Shown here: piece after piece, positions 1 through 7,759 of the stretch
Numbering within the stretch: the stretch's first letter is position 1
Layout of the letters: every line of letters begins with the position of its first letter
NCBI GenBank assembly: GCA_017995495.1
Contig: JAGOIS010000019.1
Span: 1-14,622 of the forward strand
Length of the DNA stretch: 14,622 nucleotides
From: Candidatus Cloacimonadota bacterium
GTDB lineage: Bacteria > Cloacimonadota > Cloacimonadia > Cloacimonadales > Cloacimonadaceae
Direction of reading: 5' to 3'
Notes under the pieces: generated by a model
What the model was told of the DNA's origin: nothing
Databases searched by the model: none
What the model saw: only the letters and a program-made list of their open reading frames with translations
Made by a program: the position numbers and the translations under genes

Positions 1-1316
1 CACCAGGCTACTCCGGCAAAGGAATTTGGATCCCGCCCATCCAACTGGTAATTGTTGTTCAGCCAGAGCATCAGTTGGAAGGCAGTTTCCGGATCCGGGG
101 TCCATTCGATGATCTTCTTGCCCCAATACATGCGCATGTAATTGTGCATCTTGCCTGTAAGCCTCATTTCTGTCTGAGCGGCGTTCCAGAAAGGATCGCC
201 GGTTTCAGCCTGCTCCAGCTCCGCGGCGGAATGGATGACAGGCCGGGGGTCAAACAGGTGGTCATTGAGGCTTTGTCTGGCCCAGAGCGGAATGCAGGCG
301 TAGCTGTCGTATTCAGAGTTGAACCAGCAGAAATTGCAGCTCAGTTCCCTGCGTATTATCAATTCTTCCAAAAAGGATGCCAGTCCGGCCTGTGGAGGGT
401 CAAGGTTGTTTTTGTCGCTGATGAGTCCAGCCGTGGCATAGGCCGGGACTTCGCAGTATTCGAGCGCCCGCAGGGCCACCTCCAGGGCGGAGATCTGGCC
501 AAAATGCAGATAGGGGCTCAGATTGCTCTGGATCGACAGGGAGGGATCGTTGCGTAGAGTGGAATAGCGGTGCAGCCGGTCAGATAAAAACAGTTCCAGT
601 CTCCTGATCGCCTCGCCCCGACCTCCGCGAAAGCCTGGCGCTGCACCCACGTCAGAATCTGTATTCAAGTGTCTGATGGCAAATTCTTGAAAACCCCCAA
701 TACCCATACCCGGCCTGAATGTCAGATGAGGAATTGCCGCCGGGATCCGCGGTGCCACGCGTCCGGGGGCTTGAATTCCCAGTTCTTCCACCGGTTCCAG
801 AAAGGCTTCCAAGTGTTTCAAGATCTTGCGCCGGATGGTGGCGGCAGCGTATTCCTCTTTGTTGGATACAGTCTCGACAGGAACAACAACATCGCTTTCA
901 ACCTCTATCCAGCGGCCCTCGCTGAGTTTTGCGGCCAGTTTTTGACGCCAGTTCCGCTGCCAGCGCAGATAGCCCCGGTCCATCACCACAAATCCACTTT
1001 TCCCGGCGATCGCTGCCACCACTTCGTCCGGGCTTCCGGAACACAGATGGAACGGGATCCCCTTTGTAGAGAGGCGCGCAGCCGTCTCTGCCAGGCCTTC
1101 CATCATGAACAGATAGTGGCGCTGATTGGCCTCGGGTACATCACCGCTCAGAACGAAAACTGTGATCAGGGGCGCTTTCCAGGCTCGGGCGAGTTCCGCG
1201 GCCACACTCAGCGCGTGGTTGCCCTCCACCCTCTGGGCTTGTTGCATCCAATATAGCACATATTCTGGTGGTGGTCCGGACACTTCTGTCCAGCCTGTCA
1301 TCCGGGCTGCATTCAT
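1..1316 (-). CDS. phr: Class II CPD photolyase (deoxyribodipyrimidine photo-lyase), C-terminus off the left edge
   Basis: Repairs cyclobutane pyrimidine dimers in DNA with blue light, using FAD and normally an antenna chromophore. About 438 residues are visible with no stop before position 1. From memory of archaeal class II enzymes, roughly 25-35 C-terminal residues are missing. The N-terminal antenna domain begins near 'VLYWMQQAQRVEGNHAL'. The FAD-binding catalytic half carries NLSPYLHFGQIS (about residue 265), SCNFCWFNSEYDSY (about 326), TGKMHNYMRMYWGKKI (about 388) and LDGRDPN (about 426), all hallmarks of class II rather than class I enzymes. I chose the ATG at 1316 because AGGAAAA lies just upstream. 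In-frame ATGs at 1340 and 1352 are alternatives that would add 8 or 12 residues. It is transcribed away from the pgsB operon across a 195-bp divergent gap. Family assignment is firm; only the start and the unseen end are uncertain. Confidence 0.93.
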   Translation of the reverse strand, partial: MNAARMTGWTEVSGPPPEYVLYWMQQAQRVEGNHALSVAAELARAWKAPLITVFVLSGDVPEANQRHYLFMMEGLAETAARLSTKGIPFHLCSGSPDEVVAAIAGKSGFVVMDRGYLRWQRNWRQKLAAKLSEGRWIEVESDVVVPVETVSNKEEYAAATIRRKILKHLEAFLEPVEELGIQAPGRVAPRIPAAIPHLTFRPGMGIGGFQEFAIRHLNTDSDVGAAPGFRGGRGEAIRRLELFLSDRLHRYSTLRNDPSLSIQSNLSPYLHFGQISALEVALRALEYCEVPAYATAGLISDKNNLDPPQAGLASFLEELIIRRELSCNFCWFNSEYDSYACIPLWARQSLNDHLFDPRPVIHSAAELEQAETGDPFWNAAQTEMRLTGKMHNYMRMYWGKKIIEWTPDPETAFQLMLWLNNNYQLDGRDPNSFAGVAW

Positions 1317-1511
1317 GGTTTTTCCTGTGCTGATGATCATTTTGGCCAGCATCCGGTGAAGCCGAAATATGTCAACAGTTATCGCGGCAGTGGGTCATTA
1401 CTGCGTTTCGGGAAATTCAGCAGGCTGGAATGGAATTTGCATCTATTAATGGATAAATATGCATAACGAACCATTCCGTCCCGGCTTGAAAAAACTGATA
1501 TTGAGGAACTG

Positions 1512-2711
1512 ATGACTGTGTTGATCGTTTCCACGGTGCTTCTTATAGGATACTGGATCCATGAATACTGGCGGCACCAGCGCAATGTGCAAGCCATCCC
1601 GATCCGGATCCACGTGAACGGCACCCGGGGAAAATCAAGCGTGACCCGTCTTATCGCGGCCGGACTGCGCGCTGGAGGCAAACGCACGGTGGCCAAGATC
1701 ACCGGCACCCTTCCGCGGGTGGTGCTGCCGGACGCGCGTGAAGCCGCGATCATCCGCCTGATGGGGGCGAACATCATCGAACAGAAATACATTTTCCGCT
1801 ATGCCGTGAGCGAGAAGCCGGATGCAGTGGTGATCGAGTGCATGGCTGTCAATCCTGTCTATCAGTGGATCACGGAGCAGAAATTCATCCGGAGCACGAT
1901 CAGCGTGATCACCAACTGCCGGGCCGACCACCTGGACCTGATGGGTTCAACGGAGCAGAGCGTGGCGATGTCGCTCAGCAACACAATTCCCCCAAACGGG
2001 ATCTGCTTCACCGCGGAAAACTCCCATTATGGTTTGCTGGAAGCAGTTGCCAGGAAACGCCACTGTCAAATCCATAAAGTCCGTCCCGTGGACGTCACCC
2101 AGGAGGAGATGGCCCGGTTCCGTTACATCGAGCACACCGAAAACGTCCAGCTTGCCCTGGCTGTATGCGCCGAGGCTGGTATCCCCAGGGATGTCGCGCT
2201 GCGCGGGATGCAGAGCGCCAATCCAGATCCGGGTGCCCTGCGTAAATACCAGATCAGGGACGCTGGCAAGCTCATCACTTTCTACAATATCTTTGCCTCC
2301 AACGACCCCGAGTCCACTGCCCTGGTGATCAGGATGGTCACCGGACACCTCGTGGACTCGCAACAGATCATCATCCTGAACAACCGCGCCGACAGGCTGT
2401 TCCGCTCTCATCAACTGGTGGACGAGGTAAACAAGCTGGAGTTTTCCCACCTTCTGCTCACCGGCGAGATCACGGACAAGGTTGAGGTCTATGCCCTGCA
2501 GGCGGGAATTCCGAAAGCCAAGCTTGTCAACCTGGGCGAACCTGATCCCGACGAGGTTTACAAGAAGGTGGCGGAGCTCACCCTCGGCGAATCCCACGTT
2601 CTGGGGATCGGCAATATGGCCGGCAGGATCAAGTATGGCGCTCAGATCGTGGCGCGGTTCAAACATCAAGCGAGCAAACAAAATGAGGAATTACAGTGGT
2701 TGAAGCAGTGA
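1512..2711 (+). CDS. pgsB: Poly-gamma-glutamate synthase PgsB/CapB (Mur-ligase-like ATPase)
   Basis: Amide-ligase subunit that activates glutamate with ATP and extends the gamma-linked poly-glutamate chain at the inner face of the cytoplasmic membrane, working with PgsC. Its 399 residues are close to the roughly 393 of Bacillus PgsB. A hydrophobic N-terminal anchor (about residues 2-18) is followed by the P-loop HVNGTRGKSSVTR (34-46), the ECMAVNP motif (109-115), NCRADHLDLMG (135-145) where Bacillus has an ExDHxDxMG motif, and a C-terminal Mur-like domain with the pair NPDPGALR and NNRADR. GAGGA lies 5 nt before the ATG. It is the first gene of a seven-gene plus-strand run. I found no convincing -35/-10 pair in the 195 bp upstream. 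The last 16 nt overlap pgsC. Mur ligases and folylpolyglutamate synthase share the fold, but the ECMAVNP motif and the pgsC neighbour exclude them. Confidence 0.95.
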   Translation: MTVLIVSTVLLIGYWIHEYWRHQRNVQAIPIRIHVNGTRGKSSVTRLIAAGLRAGGKRTVAKITGTLPRVVLPDAREAAIIRLMGANIIEQKYIFRYAVSEKPDAVVIECMAVNPVYQWITEQKFIRSTISVITNCRADHLDLMGSTEQSVAMSLSNTIPPNGICFTAENSHYGLLEAVARKRHCQIHKVRPVDVTQEEMARFRYIEHTENVQLALAVCAEAGIPRDVALRGMQSANPDPGALRKYQIRDAGKLITFYNIFASNDPESTALVIRMVTGHLVDSQQIIILNNRADRLFRSHQLVDEVNKLEFSHLLLTGEITDKVEVYALQAGIPKAKLVNLGEPDPDEVYKKVAELTLGESHVLGIGNMAGRIKYGAQIVARFKHQASKQNEELQWLKQ

Positions 2712-3151
2712 TACAGGCCGCGGTAGGCTTGGGCGTGATCATCAGCCTGATCTTCAGCGAAATGCTGGGCGCGTCAGCGGGGGGGATAGTTGTGCCAGGC
2801 TATCTGGCCCTCTATCTGGACAAGCCGATGCAGATCCTGGGAACTCTGATCGTCAGTTTACTCACCTGGGGGATCATCCGGATCATCGGCCGGTTCACCC
2901 TGATCTACGGAAAACGCCGCATGGTGCTGAGCATCCTGATCGGCTTCATCCTGGGCTGGGCTTCCCGGCTGCTGGTGTTTCAAAACACCACCGTCTACAC
3001 ATATCAGTTGCAGTCGATCGGTTACATCGTACCCGGCCTCATCGCCAACTGGTTCGAGCGGCAGGGCTTTGTGAAAACCATCACCGCCATGGGCGTCGCC
3101 GCGATCGTTGTCCGCCTGGCCGTGATCGTCATTTTCAACGGGGAGGCTTAG
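2696..3151 (+). CDS. pgsC: Poly-gamma-glutamate biosynthesis membrane protein PgsC/CapC
   Basis: Integral membrane partner of PgsB, needed for polymerisation and probably for passing the polymer through the cytoplasmic membrane. It has 151 residues (Bacillus PgsC has about 149) and is almost entirely hydrophobic, with about four to five membrane segments. It starts with a segment carrying GVIISLIFSEMLGASAGG and the nearby VVPGYLALYLDKP, typical of CapC. It starts with GTG at 2696 inside the 3' end of pgsB, preceded by GAGGAA at 2685-2690, so it is probably translated by coupling to pgsB. The stop is one base from the start of the next gene. The assignment is strong from length, topology, motif and position. 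Confidence 0.93.
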   Translation: MVEAVIQAAVGLGVIISLIFSEMLGASAGGIVVPGYLALYLDKPMQILGTLIVSLLTWGIIRIIGRFTLIYGKRRMVLSILIGFILGWASRLLVFQNTTVYTYQLQSIGYIVPGLIANWFERQGFVKTITAMGVAAIVVRLAVIVIFNGEA

Positions 3152-3152
3152 C

Positions 3153-4274
3153 ATGTACCGGCCATCCCTGAAATCGCCCTGGTCCCTGATCCTGCTTTTC
3201 ATTTTGAGCATTGTCCTCTATTTGTTCGCCCAAAACAGCCATTTGACGATCAAGGCCGATTACTATGAGCAAAAAGTTGCCGCGGCCAGATTGATGGCCT
3301 CATGCCTGGACAGCCTAAAAACCGCAAGGCAGGATCTCGGCTTGCCCGTTGACCCCATCGATGATCCTCTGCAGACAGGACTGATCGGCGCCGTCCGCAC
3401 CACCATCACCACCGACCGCGGATTGCTGGCGGATAAACAGGCCGCTCTCAATCCCAACCTGGCGGCTGTCTTCATCGAAGAGCTTTCCAAACAAGGCCTC
3501 AGTGCAGGCGACCACGTTGCCGTGGCGATCACAGGCTCAAATCCCGGGGCAAACCTGGCCCTCTATGCCGCCCTGAGCGTGATGCAACTGAAGCCCGCCG
3601 TCATTGTCGCGCTGTCTTCAGCCTCCTACGGCGCCAACCAGGAAGCGTTCACCTGGCTGGACATCGAAGAAGTCCTCAGGGAAAAAGGCCTGATCGATTT
3701 TGGCAGCAGCCTGGCTTCGCTGGGAGGCAAGGACGACCTGGGCGTGGGCCTTTCCGACAGCGGGATCGCGGCCCTCTACGCCGCCATGTCCCGCAACGGT
3801 GTGGGCCAGATCGTCGGGGCCAATTTTGAAGAGAGCATCAAGGCAAGGGTGAGCGCCTATAACCGATTGCTGCCGGAAGGCAAACGTTACCGTATGTTCA
3901 TCAACATCGGCCGCGGCCTGGCCACCGTTGGCAGCATTCCCAACGCCAATCAGATCCGCGAAGGCATGAATCCCAAACTGGCGGAGGAAATATTCTATCC
4001 GGAAGGTGCGATGATGATCATGGCGAGGGAAGGCGTGCCGGTTTTCAGCCTGCAGCATCCCCGGCGCTGGATCCGGAAATACAGGCTGGAAGAAGCTTCC
4101 GTCCAGATGCCGAAGCCTGGAGTGGGCCCCGCCTTCAGTGTGGAAAAACACAACGTCACCATAGCTGCCATCTGCCTTGCCCTGCTGGTGGCTGCCATAG
4201 TAACCGTCATCGTGCTGGATCGCCACGACCGCCAATTCCTGGCCAACATTGTTGATCCGGATGAAGAATTATGA
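3153..4274 (+). CDS. pgsW: Poly-gamma-glutamate system protein, PgsW type
   Basis: This 373-residue protein matches what I recall of the poly-gamma-glutamate system protein family found beside pgsB/pgsC in diderms such as Leptospira; its biochemical role is not established. A membrane segment at residues 10-26 and a second at about 334-356 flank a large central domain, so the middle is probably periplasmic and anchored at both ends. The central region has small-residue-rich stretches (VAVAITGSNPGAN 122-134, NIGRGLATVGS 251-261, the latter reading like a nucleotide- or sugar-binding loop) and no enzyme motif I can name. GGGAGG at 3141-3146 lies 6 nt before the ATG. PgsA/CapA, which occupies this slot in Bacillus, is absent here, so this protein may fill a related need. 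The family name rests on context plus recall of the family. Confidence 0.75.
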   Translation: MYRPSLKSPWSLILLFILSIVLYLFAQNSHLTIKADYYEQKVAAARLMASCLDSLKTARQDLGLPVDPIDDPLQTGLIGAVRTTITTDRGLLADKQAALNPNLAAVFIEELSKQGLSAGDHVAVAITGSNPGANLALYAALSVMQLKPAVIVALSSASYGANQEAFTWLDIEEVLREKGLIDFGSSLASLGGKDDLGVGLSDSGIAALYAAMSRNGVGQIVGANFEESIKARVSAYNRLLPEGKRYRMFINIGRGLATVGSIPNANQIREGMNPKLAEEIFYPEGAMMIMAREGVPVFSLQHPRRWIRKYRLEEASVQMPKPGVGPAFSVEKHNVTIAAICLALLVAAIVTVIVLDRHDRQFLANIVDPDEEL

Positions 4275-4287
4275 CCTTGGAGTATAC

Positions 4288-5112
4288 ATGTTCAAACGCC
4301 TGATGCTTGTCCTGGCCTGCCTCGCGGCCTTGTCCGCGTTTCCGGCCAAGGTCAGGCCACTCAATTTCCAAAACCCCGGCAACCGCCGCCTCCTGAAGAC
4401 GGAGCAAGGCAATTACTGGTATTACCGGTCACTGCCGGAAAAATCCATGATCCTCAACGTTGAGGGCGTCTCCACCCTCGAGTTGCGTGCTTTTGGACTA
4501 CAGGAACTGCGCAAACCCCAGGTGATCACCATCATCAGCCGGCAAAAAAAGACCTGGGATCTCAGCCTTCAGCAGCGCCTGGACGGATTCCACCTATACC
4601 GCGAGCTCAGCATCCCCATCCCGGCAGGGACCCAGACCATCGAGATACTCTGTTATGAACGCGGCATCTATTTCCGCCCCTTTCATACAGTCGGGACAGA
4701 GCCCAAGCCGAAAACTGCCAAACCCGCCAACCTGGCCATCGGCGCCCATGGCGGAGTGATCACCGTCAGCCACAACGGCACCGACAGCCCCTATTACGTA
4801 TTCAATACCGCTCAGGGACTCAAATTCACCGTGAACAACGGCCGGGAAGCGATCGTCTTTGTTCGCGCCAGATTGCTGGACCGCAGCCTCCCCGTCTTCG
4901 CGCTCTACCGCGACGGCGATTTGCTTGGCACCCACGAATTCACGCTGCGCCGCAGCACCAAATACAAGGCCGCGGGGGTGGACCATCTGACCATAGGCCT
5001 GAAGCTGGAACTTCCCCCCAACAGTGGCTCCGCGCAATATGAACTCCGCGCCCTGAGCGACCATTTGTTTTTCGCGCGGCCACTCTTGCTCAAAACCGGC
5101 CGGGGTCAATGA
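4288..5112 (+). CDS. Exported protein with two tandem beta-rich domains, pgs operon
   Basis: I do not recognise a named family. From the ATG at 4288 the protein has 274 residues. It begins MFKRLMLVLACLAALSAFPA, a clear signal peptide, so it should reach the periplasm. This start is preferred over an in-frame ATG at 4249 inside pgsW because GGAG at 4279-4282 sits at the right distance and the signal peptide then begins at residue 1. The mature part splits into two similar halves (about 40-145 and 168-270), joined by a Pro/Lys-rich linker around EPKPKTAKPA. Each half has an alternating beta pattern and begins with a YY pair. It follows pgsW by 13 nt and overlaps the next gene by the four bases ATGA, so it is translated with the pgs genes. 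A periplasmic scaffold or polymer-guiding role is inferred from context only. Confidence 0.7.
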   Translation: MFKRLMLVLACLAALSAFPAKVRPLNFQNPGNRRLLKTEQGNYWYYRSLPEKSMILNVEGVSTLELRAFGLQELRKPQVITIISRQKKTWDLSLQQRLDGFHLYRELSIPIPAGTQTIEILCYERGIYFRPFHTVGTEPKPKTAKPANLAIGAHGGVITVSHNGTDSPYYVFNTAQGLKFTVNNGREAIVFVRARLLDRSLPVFALYRDGDLLGTHEFTLRRSTKYKAAGVDHLTIGLKLELPPNSGSAQYELRALSDHLFFARPLLLKTGRGQ

Positions 5113-6245
5113 TGCCTGATCCGATCAAGACCGAATCACCGGAACCCGAGGTTGACACCCTGCCCGGCGGCACCCATAAACGCAACCCCAAAGAGAAACC
5201 GGAAGCCCGGACCAAGGAAAAACAGCCGCCCAAGGTGCCGCGCAACATCGTGCCGATCATTATGGGGTTAGCCGCGATCCTGCTGCTGGCGCCCGCACCC
5301 CTGATGGCGCAACTGCAGTGCGGCGTCTCGATTGGAACCACTTATTCCGATAATGTATTCCAACTTTCGCCCTATGACCTGAGCCGCTGGGACAACAGCC
5401 ATCCCAACCTCGGCTATGTGAACACCACAGACGATCTAAGCCTGAACGCCAGCTTCGATCTGGCCTGGCCTCTCCGTTACCAGTGGTGGAAGATCACTCC
5501 TTCGGTTACTGCCAACCTGTCCCAAAACTATGCCAATCCGGATAAACAGCGCCAGGATGCCCTCTTCCGCCTGCGTGTCGACCGCCACTACTGGAATTTC
5601 ACCGCCTTATACGGCTATTTTCCCCAAAATTACGTGCGCAGCTACATTGATGCCGACGGAACCGGAAACCTTGAGAAATACAGTTATGAACGAAACCTCT
5701 GGCGCGGCGACCTCAACCTCAAACCCTTCAAAAACACCACCCTGAGCCTGCAGGGACGCTATGAGCAATACTATTACAACCAGTATTGGACAGAGTTCGA
5801 CGCCAACGCCACCACTCTCGGCTTCGGTGCCCGCCATGCTTTTCCAGCCTTCAGTCTGGGAGCCTCCTACCGCTACCGCATCCATGACAACCATCGCCAC
5901 GGCATCCGGGACGGCAGCTATGAAAGCAACCGCTACAGCGGAAACATCCGCCTGGCTGCCACCCCCCTTGATAATGACAAACCCGGCAGCCCCACTTTCC
6001 AGCCCGAACTTGCCCTCTCCTACGAACAGCGGTATTTCCAGTCCAACGATCCCTGGTATGGCGGCCGCGCGGACCATATCTACAACACCGAAGCAACCGT
6101 CAATATCGGCTTCGGCCCGCGCTGGAATTTAAAACTTGACTACTCTCACGCCTATAGGAATATAGAATCGCCTGTGGAGGAAGTCCGCCGCGCCAGGGAA
6201 TACAGCGAGAATAAGGTCTCTGCCACAGTCAAATACAGCTTTTAG
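5109..6245 (+). CDS. Predicted outer-membrane beta-barrel protein, pgs operon
   Basis: Probable outer-membrane barrel. After a cleavable signal ending near PLMA (about residue 67) come roughly 310 residues of alternating aromatic and polar strands (for example YQWWKITPSVTANLSQNY, FRLRVDRHYWNFTALYGY, TTLSLQGRYEQYYYNQYW, WNLKLDYSHAYRN), ending in KYSF with the terminal Phe typical of outer-membrane proteins. I estimate 12-16 strands. It overlaps the previous gene by ATGA. The N-terminus is odd: about 42 Pro/Glu/Lys-rich residues precede the signal-like segment. A GTG at 5235 would instead give MPRNIVPIIMGLAAILLLAP, an ordinary signal peptide, but its AAGGAAA is about 14 nt away. Its place behind pgsBC suggests a polymer exit channel or anchor; that role is inferred, and no enzyme or transporter family is recognised. 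Confidence 0.75.
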   Translation: MMPDPIKTESPEPEVDTLPGGTHKRNPKEKPEARTKEKQPPKVPRNIVPIIMGLAAILLLAPAPLMAQLQCGVSIGTTYSDNVFQLSPYDLSRWDNSHPNLGYVNTTDDLSLNASFDLAWPLRYQWWKITPSVTANLSQNYANPDKQRQDALFRLRVDRHYWNFTALYGYFPQNYVRSYIDADGTGNLEKYSYERNLWRGDLNLKPFKNTTLSLQGRYEQYYYNQYWTEFDANATTLGFGARHAFPAFSLGASYRYRIHDNHRHGIRDGSYESNRYSGNIRLAATPLDNDKPGSPTFQPELALSYEQRYFQSNDPWYGGRADHIYNTEATVNIGFGPRWNLKLDYSHAYRNIESPVEEVRRAREYSENKVSATVKYSF

Positions 6246-6254
6246 GTGAACACC

Positions 6255-6587
6255 ATGGAATTCAGAAAAGAAAGCGACATCAAGAAGATCAGGGAATTCA
6301 TCGACCTTTCCGAGAACCACAAGATCGAGCTTCGTCACTACAAAAGCCCCATTTTGGTCTGGGCGGTTTCGGACGGCACCGCCTATTATGCTGTCTGGGA
6401 GGATGAGCTTCTTCAGAGGTACGGCTTGGAAAACGTCGATGGCTGGGATTTTGAGGAGGACCTGCTCTTTTGTCCGGATTGGATGGCGGAAGACTGGGAT
6501 GATGAAGATTCCGACCTTGATGATGACGACGACGAGGACCTGAGCCTCATCTGCGACATCAAGCTGCCGCCTCCGGAAAAGGAATGA
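6255..6587 (+). CDS. Small acidic hypothetical protein
   Basis: A 110-residue protein without a signal peptide or membrane segment, so probably cytoplasmic. The first 75 residues look folded, with basic and aromatic stretches (MEFRKESDIKKIREF, HKIELRHYKSPILVWAV, GTAYYAVWEDELLQRYG). The rest becomes strongly acidic, with DWDDEDSDLDDDDDEDL at about residues 81-97, and ends LPPPEKE. The ATG at 6255 is preferred because AGGTGA at 6244-6249 is well spaced; a GTG at 6246 would add three residues. It sits 9 nt after the barrel gene and 14 nt before gpsA, inside the same run. No family recognised. Confidence 0.7.
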   Translation: MEFRKESDIKKIREFIDLSENHKIELRHYKSPILVWAVSDGTAYYAVWEDELLQRYGLENVDGWDFEEDLLFCPDWMAEDWDDEDSDLDDDDDEDLSLICDIKLPPPEKE

Positions 6588-6601
6588 TCCCGGAGTAAAC
6601 C

Positions 6602-7621
6602 ATGCGAATCGCGGTGATCGGCGGAGGCGGATGGGGACTGGCTTTGGCTAAACTCCTGGCTGAAAACTCACATCAGGTGCTGGTCTGGGAACATGATCCC
6701 GGATTTCTAAGCACCCTGCAAACCACCGGCTCCAATCCCCTGCTGCTGCCCAATGTGGTTATGCCGCAGTCGGTTGGCTTCACCGGCGATTTTTCCGCCC
6801 TGGCCGAATTCCAACCCCAACTGCTCCTGCTCGCCACGCCCACCCAGTTCATCCGCGCCTCCCTGGCTCAGATTTCCCCGGCAGACCAAGATGCCATCTG
6901 GAACGCGGACCGCCTGAAGGCTGTGATCAACGTGGCCAAGGGCATCGAGGAGAATTCACTGCTCACGGTCAGCGGTATCCTCAGGGAAATCCTGCCAAGG
7001 GCCATCCACTCCAGGATCTGCACACTCTCCGGACCCAGCCACGCCGAAGAGGTGGCCCGCCAGATCCCCACCACAGTGGTCATCGCCGGGCCGGATGACG
7101 CTCTGCTGAGGGAATTGCAAAGCGTTTTCAGCAACCCCTATTTTCGCGCCTACCGAAGCTCTGACCTAATTGGGGTGGAGCTGGGCGGCGCGGTGAAAAA
7201 CGTGATCGCCATCGCCGCCGGGATCGTTGCCGGGCTTGGTTTTGGCGACAACACCATGGGCGCCCTGCTCACCCGGGGTCTGGTGGAGATCCAGCGTCTG
7301 GGTGTGGCCAGCAAAGCGCTTCCGGAAACCTTTTTGGGCCTCTCCGGCGTGGGGGACCTCATCACCACAGCCATTTCACCTCACAGCCGCAACCGCCATG
7401 TGGGCTTCGAAATCGGCTCCGGGCGCAAACTGCGGGATATCGTGGCCGAAATGAAGATGGTGGCAGAGGGCGTGGTCACCACCAAGTCCGTATTTGACCT
7501 TGCCCACCAGCTGAACGTGGAAATGCCCATCACAACCCAGGTGCACGCCACCCTCTACCAGGACAAAGACCCCCGCCAGGCCATCCTGGAACTGATGACC
7601 CGCGAACTGAAAGCGGAATAA
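6602..7621 (+). CDS. gpsA: NAD(P)+-dependent glycerol-3-phosphate dehydrogenase
   Basis: Reduces dihydroxyacetone phosphate to sn-glycerol-3-phosphate, the backbone for phospholipids, in the cytoplasm. The 339 residues match the family length. The N-terminal Rossmann motif is IGGGGWG (residues 6-12). NVAKGIE (110-116) and SGPSHAEEV (143-151) follow. The catalytic and substrate region is GAVKNVIAIAAG (196-207) with Lys199, followed by GLGFGDNTMGALLTRGL, LSGVGDL (247-253) and SRNRHVG (262-268). GGAG at 6592-6595 lies 6 nt before the ATG. It is the last gene of the plus-strand run; a housekeeping lipid gene ending a capsule operon may be incidental. Assignment is unambiguous. Confidence 0.98.
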   Translation: MRIAVIGGGGWGLALAKLLAENSHQVLVWEHDPGFLSTLQTTGSNPLLLPNVVMPQSVGFTGDFSALAEFQPQLLLLATPTQFIRASLAQISPADQDAIWNADRLKAVINVAKGIEENSLLTVSGILREILPRAIHSRICTLSGPSHAEEVARQIPTTVVIAGPDDALLRELQSVFSNPYFRAYRSSDLIGVELGGAVKNVIAIAAGIVAGLGFGDNTMGALLTRGLVEIQRLGVASKALPETFLGLSGVGDLITTAISPHSRNRHVGFEIGSGRKLRDIVAEMKMVAEGVVTTKSVFDLAHQLNVEMPITTQVHATLYQDKDPRQAILELMTRELKAE

Positions 7622-7632
7622 GCTTCGCGCGA

Positions 7633-7650
7633 TTCCGGGCCGACCCGGAA
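7633..7650 (+). terminator. Possible terminator of the pgs-gpsA operon
   Basis: A perfect 7-bp stem, TTCCGGG / CCCGGAA with loop CCGA, begins 11 nt after the gpsA stop. It has no T-tract (AGAAGCACC follows), so it may be a weak or factor-dependent terminator, or only a 3'-end stabilising hairpin. Confidence 0.35.
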
Positions 7651-7759
7651 AGAAGCACCAACATAAGCCACGGACAGTCCAAATGGGTTGAAACGAGCAA
7701 AAAATAAACCGGCCAGGTTCTGCGGTATTCACCTCAGGCAATAAATTCCACTCCTCCCT

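Noticed and set aside
75..1256. Plus-strand open frames of 160 and 195 codons
   Set aside because: They lie opposite the photolyase, whose motifs are continuous on the minus strand.
4249..4287. Earlier start for the exported pgs-operon protein
   Set aside because: It would bury the signal peptide behind 13 residues and overlap pgsW, whereas the ATG at 4288 has a well-placed GGAG.
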